NCBI GenBank assembly: GCA_903871545.1
Contig: CAIQHG010000086.1
Location: 1-52,053 of the forward strand
Source of the DNA: an uncultured Burkholderiales bacterium
Lineage (GTDB): Bacteria; Pseudomonadota; Gammaproteobacteria; Burkholderiales; Burkholderiaceae_C
Length of the DNA stretch: 52,053 nt
Direction: 5' to 3'
Positions 19,401 through 27,007 of the stretch are shown piece after piece; position 1 is the stretch's first letter; the number at the start of each line of letters is the position of its first letter. Position numbers and translations under genes: made by a program. The notes beneath the pieces were generated by a model, which was not told the origin of the DNA, ran no database searches, and worked only from the letters and a program-made list of their open reading frames with translations.

Positions 19401-19996
19401 GTTTTTCTTTTGAAAGCTCTTGGTTTGATCCTCACTTTGAGTTTAGATTTCCTTTAATTGGGGAACTGGCCCTTAAAGGAGTAGAACTAAAAATTAGGAC
19501 TGCCTTAGAGCCTTGGCATGTAATGGGTGAGGAGGGGTCTAGCGCGGGAACAGTAAGGTATGTGGACTCCTCGTTAGAGCGCTTAGAAGTATTGGTCACA
19601 GGATTCAATCAAAGTAGGTATGCAGTCACTGTCAACGGCAAGACTCTTCCCCTACAGCCTACCGGTACTGCGGACAAATACGTCGCTGGTGTCCGCTATA
19701 AAGCTTGGTCACCTTCGTCGGCATTGCATCCAAGCATTGGCTCCCACGCGCCCCTTACCTTTGATTTAGTTGATACTTGGATGAATCGCTCGCTTGGCGG
19801 TTGCGCCTACCATGTTGCCCACCCGGGGGGCCGTAACTACGATGCGTTTCCTGTAAACGCTTACACGGCAGAGAGCCGCAGGCTATCCAGATTTACGACC
19901 CTCAAAAGCACAACGGGACCTCTTAAAGCAACAAAGTCCAACTTCGAGCTCACTGGGTCGCGTGAATTTCCTTTTACACTAGACCTTCGAAGATGA
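16487..19996 (+). CDS. transglutaminase-like / DUF2126 putative amidoligase fusion (COG4196 type)
   Basis: The 1169-residue protein has an N-terminal beta domain and a transglutaminase-like domain. Its catalytic triad is visible as Cys180 (GSGSCRD), His229 (DLHAWCE) and Asp245 (GLDPTSG). From about residue 330 it continues into the large DUF2126 region, described as a putative amidoligase. This includes HTGTGGGNH (772-780) and FLRRPELLASLLSYWHNHP. The combination would allow both cleavage or transfer at peptide bonds and ATP-dependent ligation, though neither activity is proven. It leads a three-gene operon with the fused ATP-grasp/alpha-E protein and a second transglutaminase. Its TGA is in the same frame as the next gene. 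Confidence 0.92.
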   Translation: MSIHAALHHETCYDYDRLVELGPQVVRLRPAPHCKSNVLSYSIKVEPEGHFLNWQQDPFSNYSARLVFPKPARRLKITIDLVVEMSVYNPFDFFLEPSAEKYPFKYSAELKKELSPYRVKGTLTPLLKHYLARVDRTPCNTSDFLVRINQKLSQDIKYLIRMEPGVQTPEQTLALGSGSCRDTAWLLVNLFRHLGIASRFVSGYLIQLTPDVKALDGPSGTQVDFTDLHAWCEVYLPGAGWIGLDPTSGLFAGEGHIPLACTPLPSSAAPISGLVDEAQVDFSHVMSVTRIYESPRVTKPYTQSEWTKIYKLGEEVDEQLALDDVRLTMGGEPTFVCVTDRDAAEWNTDALGPTKREYATQLLHKLRAEYGAGGFLHLGQGKWYPGEQLPRWALSIYWREDGQPIWGNQALLADEREPQHRTTEDAQRFIKRLSHNLGVDDEYIKPGFEDTLYYLWRERRLPLNVDPFDSKLEDEIERERIRRVFDQKLTHVVGYVLPLQAQDPCDSSIDNDHKTPWLTGPWHTRDERIYLIPGDSPMGYRLPLDSLPWVKESEYPYIIEKDLFEPKAPLKSLSEIKLQPPVSEPSTDATSKQDLLNGDKFLNETATFSKNQPLYASKALDSASSRIPAPFESASWTVRSALCVEVRDPQRSNGVKAVQAQNEKDKLSQALNQRVLYVFMPPLSRLEDYLALLSAVECTAQELNLPVIIEGYPPPRDTRLKVLQVTPDPGVIEVNIHPASNWKDLVSQTEFLYNAAFETRLSAEKFMLDGRHTGTGGGNHFVLGGATPSDSPFLRRPELLASLLSYWHNHPSLSYLFSGMFIGPTSQAPRIDEARNDQLYELEIALKEIARNRELYGQNMPPWLLDRTLRNILIDVTGNTHRSEFCIDKMYSPDSSTGRLGLLELRAFEMPPHAKMSVVQQLLLRSLIARFWNNPYTAPLTRWGTELHDRFLLPTFVSMDFADVIEEMNISGFSFESSWFDPHFEFRFPLIGELALKGVELKIRTALEPWHVMGEEGSSAGTVRYVDSSLERLEVLVTGFNQSRYAVTVNGKTLPLQPTGTADKYVAGVRYKAWSPSSALHPSIGSHAPLTFDLVDTWMNRSLGGCAYHVAHPGGRNYDAFPVNAYTAESRRLSRFTTLKSTTGPLKATKSNFELTGSREFPFTLDLRR

Positions 19997-20011
19997 GACA
20001 ATTGTGCCACT

Positions 20012-22801
20012 TTGAATAATTCTGCTTTTAAACACCTTCCTCTAACCCCTGAGATAATACAGGGCGTTGCTCCCCTACTCAACCCCTCAAAGCCGGGACA
20101 CTTTGATGAGTTAAGACAACAACACACCGATGATGATGCAGATAAAAAGGTTTCATCTATAGTTAGTATTCAACCAGAAAGTAACGGGCTGGGTCTCTCT
20201 AATGAATGGCTCAGCTTCTTTGAGTACCTTGGGCCTCACGGGGTGCAAGACTTATCTAGAAAAAATAGCGAACTATCCAAGCAAGTCCGGGACAACGGGG
20301 TTACTTACAACGTTTATGCTGATCGTAACTCCCCCATTCGGCCTTGGTCTGTAGATGTATTCCCTTTGATTATTAGCGCCTCGGATTGGATGAAAATTGA
20401 GAGCGGTATTATTCAACGGGTGGGGCTAATTGAGCAAATAATTGCAGATGTTTACGGTGAGCAAAGGCTTATCAAAGAGGGCTTACTGCCAGCTGCTTTG
20501 GTACAAGGAAATACGGGCTACTTAAGGCCTATGCACAACGTACCTCCTCCAGGCGGAAGGTATTTGCATATTGCCGCCTTTGACCTTGCTCATGGACCCG
20601 ATGGTCAGTGGTGGCTAGTTGCGCAAAGAACGCAGGCACCCTCTGGACTTGGGTATTTGCTTGAAAACAGAATACTCGTTTCCCGTCAATTCCCAGACGC
20701 ATTTGATGCAATGGGCATTCAAAGACTTGCAGGAACTTATAGATCGTTGATCGAGAGCTTAAAAATAGCAAGTCCGGGGGGGAAAGATGCACAAATAGTC
20801 CTCTTGACGCCTGGGCCTTATAGTGAAACTTATTTTGAACACGCTTACCTTGCTCGCTACTTGGGACTGCCACTGGTTGAAGGTAGCGACTTAACAGTGC
20901 GTGAGAGCAAACTCTATCTTAAAACTCTCTCTGGCCTGCAACCAGTGCATGGGCTCTTAAAACGTTTAGACGACGAATTTTTAGATCCCCTTGAGCTTAG
21001 GGCAGACTCAATGCTTGGCATTCCCGGACTTTTACAAACCATCCGCTCAGGCAACGTCTTAGTCGCTAACGCCCCTGGCTCTGGTTTTTTGGAGTCCCCC
21101 GCGTTGCTTGGTTTTATGCCGGGAATAAGTAAAGCTTTGACTGGGGAAACCCTCAAACTCCCGGCCTTGGCAACTTGGTGGTGCGGTGAAAAAGCAGCCC
21201 TTAGGGAGGCCACGTCCTATTTGCAACAAAGCGTAATTAAACCAACCTACCCCGGGCGCCTAAGGGGCACGGGGGCGGCGGGAAGCAACATTGCTGAGGA
21301 GGATTTCCAAGCCGTACTTTGTCAAAACCTGACAAGTGAACAACTCCGCGAATGGATTAAAACAATCGAACTCACCCCCCAAAAGTACACCCTTCAGTCC
21401 TACCTGCCGCTCTCTCAGATGCCCACTTGGATGGATGCATCCCCCAAAATGCCTGCAGGCATTATCCCCCGCTCCATGATGCTTAGAGTTTTTGCGGTAT
21501 CGGATGGGTTGAATTCTTGGAAAATTCTACCGGGGGGGATGGCTCGCATATCTCCGGCGGGAGAGGAAGTATCCTCGATCCAAAAGGGCGGTAGTAGTGC
21601 AGATGTTTGGGTACAGACCAGCACTGTGCGCGATACAAGCACCATGCTAAAGCGTAATTTAGACTTACAGCTATTGGAGTCTAAGAAAAGACTCGTCACA
21701 AGTCGAGCGGCTGAGAATCTTTTCTGGTTGGGGCGGTATACAGAGCGGGCTGAAAATACAGTTAGGCTAGCTAGGCTAAGCCTTCAATTTTTGCGAGGCG
21801 AGGAAAAACCCTCAACTTCTTTGCTTTTATGGCTTGAGCGGATGGCACAGGACTTTCGCTTGATCCCTGAGGGTGTGCCTAGTGGCGAAGCCAAACAAAC
21901 TGAAAAGACCAAATACGGGGAAAGCGTGGCGCACAACCAATCCTTTGGTCAAAACGATGCGTCTAAAACATTACCTCCCAACTCGCCCAAACACCGTTTA
22001 ATTGCGAACCTTTTTGAACGCACCCTAATTGACAGCCTTGATTTAAAGGGCAACGTCAACAGTGTAGGATTCAACCTGTCTGCATTAGAACAAGCTGGTT
22101 ACGCAGTCAGGGATAGACTTTCTCAAGAGAGCTGGAACTTGATCGTTAATACCCGCCGAGAATTCTCAATTAACGCAAAAAGCTGGCAAAAATTACCCGA
22201 GGGCGCGTCCCTTTATGCCATCAGCGCGTTAGATAAAACAATTGCCTCGCTTGCCGCAATTACTGGCTCGCAAAGCGACCGGATGACCCGTGACGACGGC
22301 TGGAGACTTTTGTCCTGTGGCCGACACCTTGAGCGCCTTGGGTTTTTAAGCACGGCGCTTGAGATGGCCGTTGAGTGTCAGACAATACAAGATTTGGACA
22401 AGGACACATCAGGTTTTAATGCCCTGCTGTCTCTCTTTGATAGCACGATCACTTATCAAGCACAGTTTCAAGAATCGCGTGAGTTAGGTCCTCTTTTAAT
22501 GTTATTAATTAAAGACTCGGACAACCCCAGATCGGTTGGATGGGTTGCAAATGCTTTAAAAGGAAGACTCTCCAAACTGGCTGGCAGCGCGCCTGATGAG
22601 CTTAGTGCAATGGCCTCTATAGTCCCTAACCAAGCAGACTGGACTTTGGAGGAACTTTGCGAATTGGATGAAAACGGAAGGCTATTTAACCTCTTAAAAA
22701 CGGTTGCATCCTTTAAGGTCTCCACTTGGCACCTGAATGATGCAATCACAGAGAAATACTTCACTCACACCTTAGAGTCGGAGAGAAGTTTTTCTGCATA
22801 A
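20012..22801 (+). CDS. fused circularly permuted ATP-grasp / alpha-E protein
   Basis: Residues 1 to about 560 align by eye with the circularly permuted ATP-grasp protein at 14106-15551. From about 563 an alpha-E domain begins (SRAAENLFWLGRYTERAEN) and continues to the end, so one 929-residue chain equals the two separate proteins. Several positions kept in the stand-alone ligase differ here: AQR (204-206) replaces EDN, IKPTYPGRLRG replaces VKEVHGAGGYG, and MMLRVF replaces HIDLRPF. The ligase site may therefore be altered or inactive. The first in-frame start after the upstream TGA is TTG 20012, with no clear Shine-Dalgarno sequence. It is the middle gene of the operon. Confidence 0.9.
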   Translation: MNNSAFKHLPLTPEIIQGVAPLLNPSKPGHFDELRQQHTDDDADKKVSSIVSIQPESNGLGLSNEWLSFFEYLGPHGVQDLSRKNSELSKQVRDNGVTYNVYADRNSPIRPWSVDVFPLIISASDWMKIESGIIQRVGLIEQIIADVYGEQRLIKEGLLPAALVQGNTGYLRPMHNVPPPGGRYLHIAAFDLAHGPDGQWWLVAQRTQAPSGLGYLLENRILVSRQFPDAFDAMGIQRLAGTYRSLIESLKIASPGGKDAQIVLLTPGPYSETYFEHAYLARYLGLPLVEGSDLTVRESKLYLKTLSGLQPVHGLLKRLDDEFLDPLELRADSMLGIPGLLQTIRSGNVLVANAPGSGFLESPALLGFMPGISKALTGETLKLPALATWWCGEKAALREATSYLQQSVIKPTYPGRLRGTGAAGSNIAEEDFQAVLCQNLTSEQLREWIKTIELTPQKYTLQSYLPLSQMPTWMDASPKMPAGIIPRSMMLRVFAVSDGLNSWKILPGGMARISPAGEEVSSIQKGGSSADVWVQTSTVRDTSTMLKRNLDLQLLESKKRLVTSRAAENLFWLGRYTERAENTVRLARLSLQFLRGEEKPSTSLLLWLERMAQDFRLIPEGVPSGEAKQTEKTKYGESVAHNQSFGQNDASKTLPPNSPKHRLIANLFERTLIDSLDLKGNVNSVGFNLSALEQAGYAVRDRLSQESWNLIVNTRREFSINAKSWQKLPEGASLYAISALDKTIASLAAITGSQSDRMTRDDGWRLLSCGRHLERLGFLSTALEMAVECQTIQDLDKDTSGFNALLSLFDSTITYQAQFQESRELGPLLMLLIKDSDNPRSVGWVANALKGRLSKLAGSAPDELSAMASIVPNQADWTLEELCELDENGRLFNLLKTVASFKVSTWHLNDAITEKYFTHTLESERSFSA

Positions 22802-22813
22802 GGGTTTTTAAAA

Positions 22814-23734
22814 ATGATTCTTCAAATTACTCACCGCACCAAATACGACTATGACCCAGCGGTTCTAACTGCGCACCATATATTTCATTTGTCCCCAGTA
22901 AACGGGCCCACTCAAGAGGTGATTGCCCATTCGCTCAATGTGTCTCCTGTGCCAGCTGAGAAAAAGTCAACGATTGATGCGTTTGGTAACGTGGCGACCT
23001 ATGTCTCTTTACATACAGCTCATGATTTTCTAGACATTATTGCGATCAGCAAGATCTCCACGCATGAAACCACCCTGATTCAAGAAACAATTACACTAAA
23101 TTGGCCCATTAGTTGGGTAACGGCTCAGTCGATGTTTGAGTACAAAGCTGCAGCAGCCTTTAATGAGGCCTTCGAATTCGTACTCCCCTCCCCCATGGTT
23201 CCAAATCACACCCATTTCAAGGAATACGCTCAAATAAGTTTTGACTCTCAACCAACTTTGCTTGGGGCAGTGAGAAATTTAATGGAACGGATACACCATG
23301 ATTTTATTTACGAATCAAAAAGCACTGACATAAATACGCCTGTATTGACCGCATTGGCTCAAAAAAAAGGAGTTTGTCAAGATTTTGCTCATGTAATGCT
23401 AGGGTGCTGCAGATCAATGGGTCTGGCAGCTCGTTACATAAGTGGCTATCTCTTAACTGCTCCCCCCCCTGGTCAAGCACGCCTTATCGGGAGTGACGCC
23501 TCTCACGCTTGGATATCCGTTTATTGCCCAAATCAATCGAATAACGCACTAGGTTTGTGGTTTGACTTTGACCCCACCAATAATAGGATGGGGCTGCAAT
23601 CGCCAGGAAGTGATTACGTGATGCTAGCTGCCGGACGGGACTACTCAGATGTGTCTCCAGTCAGAGGAGTAATCCAGGGTAGTTTAGATCACACTCTGAG
23701 TGTCCAAGTTACAGTAGAGCCTTCAGAACCTTAA
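22814..23734 (+). CDS. transglutaminase-like cysteine protease family protein
   Basis: The 306-residue protein has an N-terminal beta domain that starts ILQITHRTKYDYDPAV and a transglutaminase core. The triad is Cys188 (KGVCQDFAH), His231 (DASHAWISVY) and Asp253 (FDFDPTNN). No signal peptide or membrane segment is seen, so it should be cytoplasmic. It lies 12 bases after the fused ATP-grasp/alpha-E gene, as in many proteobacterial loci of this type. It could trim, cross-link or hydrolyse the product of the neighbouring ligases; this is inferred from context. Family membership is clear, but the substrate is unknown. Confidence 0.93.
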   Translation: MILQITHRTKYDYDPAVLTAHHIFHLSPVNGPTQEVIAHSLNVSPVPAEKKSTIDAFGNVATYVSLHTAHDFLDIIAISKISTHETTLIQETITLNWPISWVTAQSMFEYKAAAAFNEAFEFVLPSPMVPNHTHFKEYAQISFDSQPTLLGAVRNLMERIHHDFIYESKSTDINTPVLTALAQKKGVCQDFAHVMLGCCRSMGLAARYISGYLLTAPPPGQARLIGSDASHAWISVYCPNQSNNALGLWFDFDPTNNRMGLQSPGSDYVMLAAGRDYSDVSPVRGVIQGSLDHTLSVQVTVEPSEP

Positions 23735-23842
23735 TGATCTTTTCATTAACCTTAATGCTGTTTAGCTTTGAGTGTTTAGATGAATCATGGCAAGCTTAAA
23801 ATCTAGAAATTCCTCATTCAAACCTAATTTAACTCCTAATCC

Positions 23843-24307
23843 ATGACCATTTATCAACAACTTCAAGTCCTGGGGATCACACTTCCAGCGGTTGCAACCC
23901 CTGCGGCGGCCTACCTGCCGTTTGTTATCAGTGAATCTCATATCTATTTGAGTGGCCACATTGCCAAAAAAGACGGGAAAGTATGGATTGGACAATTCGG
24001 CAAGAATATGCAAACACAAGAGGGAGTTCACGCAGCCAGGGCCGTGGCAATAGATTTACTAGGCACTTTGGACGCGGCTTGTTCGTCATTAGGCAAAAGC
24101 TTAAATGATGTAAAGCAAATAGTAAAAGTAATGAGTTTGGTTAATTCCTCCCCTGAGTTCACTGAGCATCATTTAGTCACAAATGGATGCAGCGAGCTTT
24201 TAAGCGCCGTATATAAAGAGCGTGGGGCCCATGCTAGAAGTGCTTTTGGTGTGGCGCAACTACCAATGGGGGCTTGCGTAGAGATTGAAATGATAGCTAG
24301 AATTTAA
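23843..24307 (+). CDS. RidA family protein (YjgF/YER057c/UK114)
   Basis: The 154-residue protein shows the RidA-type fold pattern: YLSGHIAKKDGKVW, AARAVAIDLLGTLDAACSSLG, VKVMSLVNSSPEF and a C-terminal ARSAFGVAQLPMGACVEIEMIARI. The arginine in ARSAFGVAQLP corresponds to the ligand-carboxylate-binding arginine of the family. Classical RidA deaminates reactive enamine/imine intermediates from amino-acid metabolism. At about 154 residues this is the longer subfamily, for which that activity is less certain. It follows the transglutaminase gene by 108 bases and may or may not share its transcript. Confidence 0.9.
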   Translation: MTIYQQLQVLGITLPAVATPAAAYLPFVISESHIYLSGHIAKKDGKVWIGQFGKNMQTQEGVHAARAVAIDLLGTLDAACSSLGKSLNDVKQIVKVMSLVNSSPEFTEHHLVTNGCSELLSAVYKERGAHARSAFGVAQLPMGACVEIEMIARI

Positions 24308-24420
24308 TACATTTAATACTTTGGACTTGCATTCCTGGTAAGACCTTAAACACCAAAGCATTAACCTCCACAAACAATTTCAAATTGCTATTGAATGTTA
24401 GTATTTAAGACATATATGCT

Positions 24421-24447
24421 AGTTACACTTTGAGTCAGTTACACTTT
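24421..24447. repeat. direct repeat of AGTTACACTTT upstream of the TPR gene
   Basis: Two exact 11-base copies (24421-24431 and 24437-24447) occur at a 16-base period, about 55-80 bases upstream of the start codon at 24503. Their position suggests tandem sites for a regulator, but 16 bases is not an integral number of helical turns. No known consensus is recognised. Confidence 0.45.
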
Positions 24448-24502
24448 AATTGTGTGGTTAATTAAAAACCTTTACACTGCCATCACATTTAGGAGACAGT
24501 AG

Positions 24503-25426
24503 ATGCTTCACAATTTAATTCATATGCTCGCCAACACCTCAAATTCAGGGCGCATGTACCGCAATGGATTTTTAAGCATGATTTTGCTTTGCTTTTTCCA
24601 GGCCAGTTCTTGGGGCACTGCGTTGCCTAGTCCAAAAGATATTGAAGCTGCCGTGGTGGCAGGGCGTTACTCTCAAGCTGAGTCCATGTTGAGAGAGGTC
24701 ATTCGCGAAAAGCCGTTGAGTGCAAAAGCTCACTACGAGCTGGGCGAAGTTTTAGCCAGAGAAAACCAATTAAATGCAAGCCGTCAAGAGTTACTCGAGG
24801 CCCAAAGAATTGATCCCTCTTTAAAATTTGCACAAAGTCCCGACAAATTCAAAAGCATATTAGAAAAGGTGAGCGTTGCCGCTAGCAACGAAACTGCAGC
24901 GCCCATGCATAACAACGCAGCGAACCAACCCGTTATGAGAGTGCAAGAACCGACCCCAGCGCATGAACCATTTCCCTGGGGATACGTGGTCATTGCAATT
25001 TGCGTGATGCTCGTGTTGGGATTTATCATCCGGCGCATGGCACCTCCTCCTGTGGTTTACGGACCTGCCCAAGGACCCTACGGCCCGATGGGTCAGGGTG
25101 GGCCTGTAGTGGGCCCTTCAGGCCCCCCTGGTTACGGACCAAGCTATGGACCTGGATATGGTCCAGCTGGCTCCGGCTCTGGCATAGGCGGGGCGGTCGT
25201 TGGTGGTCTGGCCGGCGTAGCCGCAGGCTACGCGCTGTCTAGGGCTATGGAGGGTGGAGAACACGGGGGCGGCTCTTATCAAAATTCCGGTAACCAAGGT
25301 AACTCTGGTTATATACCTATGGACCAACCACGCAACGCACCAGACATTGGATCATTTGATCAAGGCTCAGGCTCCGGATGGGATGACAGCTCATCAGGGG
25401 GTGGATCAGATGATAGCGGCTGGTAA
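24503..25426 (+). CDS. TPR-containing membrane protein with Gly/Pro-rich C-terminus
   Basis: The 307-residue protein begins with an N-terminal signal or anchor (about 20-41, LSMILLCFFQASSWGTALP). One or two TPR-like repeats follow (VVAGRYSQAESMLREVI, AHYELGEVLARENQLNASRQELLEAQ). Near residues 155-173 is a transmembrane helix (WGYVVIAICVMLVLGFII). The C-terminus is rich in GPxYGP units, has an AVVGGLAGVAAGYALSRAM segment, and ends in a Gly/Ser/Asp tail finishing DDSGW. An aggagaca ribosome site precedes the ATG. A periplasmic TPR domain tethered to the inner membrane is likely. The function is unknown. A strong terminator follows, so it is probably monocistronic. Confidence 0.82.
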   Translation: MLHNLIHMLANTSNSGRMYRNGFLSMILLCFFQASSWGTALPSPKDIEAAVVAGRYSQAESMLREVIREKPLSAKAHYELGEVLARENQLNASRQELLEAQRIDPSLKFAQSPDKFKSILEKVSVAASNETAAPMHNNAANQPVMRVQEPTPAHEPFPWGYVVIAICVMLVLGFIIRRMAPPPVVYGPAQGPYGPMGQGGPVVGPSGPPGYGPSYGPGYGPAGSGSGIGGAVVGGLAGVAAGYALSRAMEGGEHGGGSYQNSGNQGNSGYIPMDQPRNAPDIGSFDQGSGSGWDDSSSGGGSDDSGW

Positions 25427-25464
25427 GTCTTTAAAAATATCTGATTAAAGTCTGCTTAGCAAAT

Positions 25465-25505
25465 AAGAGTTGCCCCTTGTTCTTAAAGGGGTAGCTCTTT
25501 TTTTT
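25465..25505 (+). terminator. intrinsic terminator after the TPR gene
   Basis: A 14-bp stem (25465-25478 with 25486-25499, including two G-T pairs) with a seven-base loop is followed by a run of eight T residues (25498-25505). It ends the plus-strand TPR gene and abuts the stop codon of the convergent yihY-family gene at 25505. The structure is strong and well placed. Confidence 0.88.
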
Positions 25506-26713
25506 CATTCTATTAATGTATTTAGCCTTAAGCCTTCGAATCTTAACCAAACTGATCTAGTCTCTTGGCTCGGTGTAAGAAGAAATAACGCGACAAGTTG
25601 ATTTAAATGGGCTTGTTGGGGCGCAGTGATCAAGACATATCTTGGTACTTGGATCTTTGTTTCCTCATCAAGTAAACCAATCCAGTCGATCTCTATCAGT
25701 TTTTCCAGCACATCTTCAAGCTCCAAAGGGTCTACTTGCATGTGCTTGGCCATCAAATTAAGACTCATGCCTTTAGAGTTAGCTTGCTGAACAAAATACA
25801 ACAGGCGCAAACACTCCACGGCTAGTTGAAAATTCCAGCCTGGACCGCCCCCTTTGCGTACATTATCTAAGAGCAGCCCGGGCAAACAAGAGACTGCAAC
25901 AGCTCCCACCAAAATAATAACCCATAGGGTATATATCCAAATAAGTAAGATGGGAAGCGTTGCAAATGCGCCGTAAACCACAGAGAAAGTGGACATCTTT
26001 CCAAGATACAGGGTCAAGAGTTTCCGGGCTCCTTCCAAAGCGATTGCCGCACCACCACCTCCCAATAAAGCATGACTTGAGGCCACTTGTGTGTTGGGTA
26101 TAAACCGGTATAAACCAGTAATACAAGCCACCAAAAGTGCAAATTCAAAAAGGCCAAGAAGCGGCCGCCAAATAGCTGTAATGATAGAAAATCCGTCTGC
26201 AGACAAGCTTAGTACTGTGGACATTAAAAACAAGCCTAAAGCCACTACGAGCGGCCCAAGCGTCATTGCTGTCCAGTACAAAACCGTCCTCCTAATCCAA
26301 GACCGAGGGGTACGCACTCTCCAAATCGCATTCAGCGTGTGATCTATCGTCAGTATCAAAGCAATCGCTGAGAAAATTAAAGCCATAAATCCGACAACGC
26401 CCAGGCGACTTGCTTTTGATGAAAACTGAGTGAGGTAACCCAACACCTGGCGAGAAATGCTCTCGGGCATTAAGCTCTCTACTAGCCACTTTTGAATACC
26501 CGATTGAAATTGTCCGAATAGCGGAAAAACAGTGAATGTAGCCAATACGACAGTAAAAAGCGGCACCAACGCAATGAATGTCGTAAAGGTCAAACTACCC
26601 GCAGTTTGAGCCAACCGATCTTGTCTGAATCTGTCGAATACCAAAATAGCCCCTCGTTTCCAGGGAAACCGAAGCGTTTTGTGTAAAGCAGATTTGATAG
26701 TGGACAGGATCAT
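25505..26713 (-). CDS. YihY family inner-membrane protein
   Basis: This is an integral membrane protein of 402 residues. Six predicted membrane helices lie in the first 290 residues, after the typical opening FDRFRQDRLAQTAGSLTFTTFIALVPLFTV. The cytoplasmic C-terminal extension of about 110 residues has a helix-turn-helix-like pattern (MSLNLMAKHMQVDPLELEDVL). The family was once called ribonuclease BN, but that activity belongs to another protein and the true role is unsettled. The longer form with a C-terminal extension is common in betaproteobacteria. The ATG at 26713 is followed at once by the conserved region. It is convergent with the TPR gene and shares its terminator region. Confidence 0.9.
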   Translation of the reverse strand: MILSTIKSALHKTLRFPWKRGAILVFDRFRQDRLAQTAGSLTFTTFIALVPLFTVVLATFTVFPLFGQFQSGIQKWLVESLMPESISRQVLGYLTQFSSKASRLGVVGFMALIFSAIALILTIDHTLNAIWRVRTPRSWIRRTVLYWTAMTLGPLVVALGLFLMSTVLSLSADGFSIITAIWRPLLGLFEFALLVACITGLYRFIPNTQVASSHALLGGGGAAIALEGARKLLTLYLGKMSTFSVVYGAFATLPILLIWIYTLWVIILVGAVAVSCLPGLLLDNVRKGGGPGWNFQLAVECLRLLYFVQQANSKGMSLNLMAKHMQVDPLELEDVLEKLIEIDWIGLLDEETKIQVPRYVLITAPQQAHLNQLVALFLLTPSQETRSVWLRFEGLRLNTLIE

Positions 26714-27007
26714 GGGGACTAAAAATAAAATCCGTTAAAGAGATTCAAGTTGTACGGTTATCATAACAAGCGAATAATAATTTTAATACAAAAGTACGTA
26801 TGTCAGTTATCTCCAAGCGACTCCCCCCTCTTGATCTCATCAAATATATTTAAATCGCAACATTTTGCAATCTCAGCCTAGTGAGACTAAAAGAAAGAGA
26901 GTAATTGATCAACCTCAACCCACCCCACATTTGCATGATTGGATCGATGGTATTGGATTTGCAGGGATATGAATCTTGGTCGATAATGTAGAGAGCATGA
27001 ACGTATC

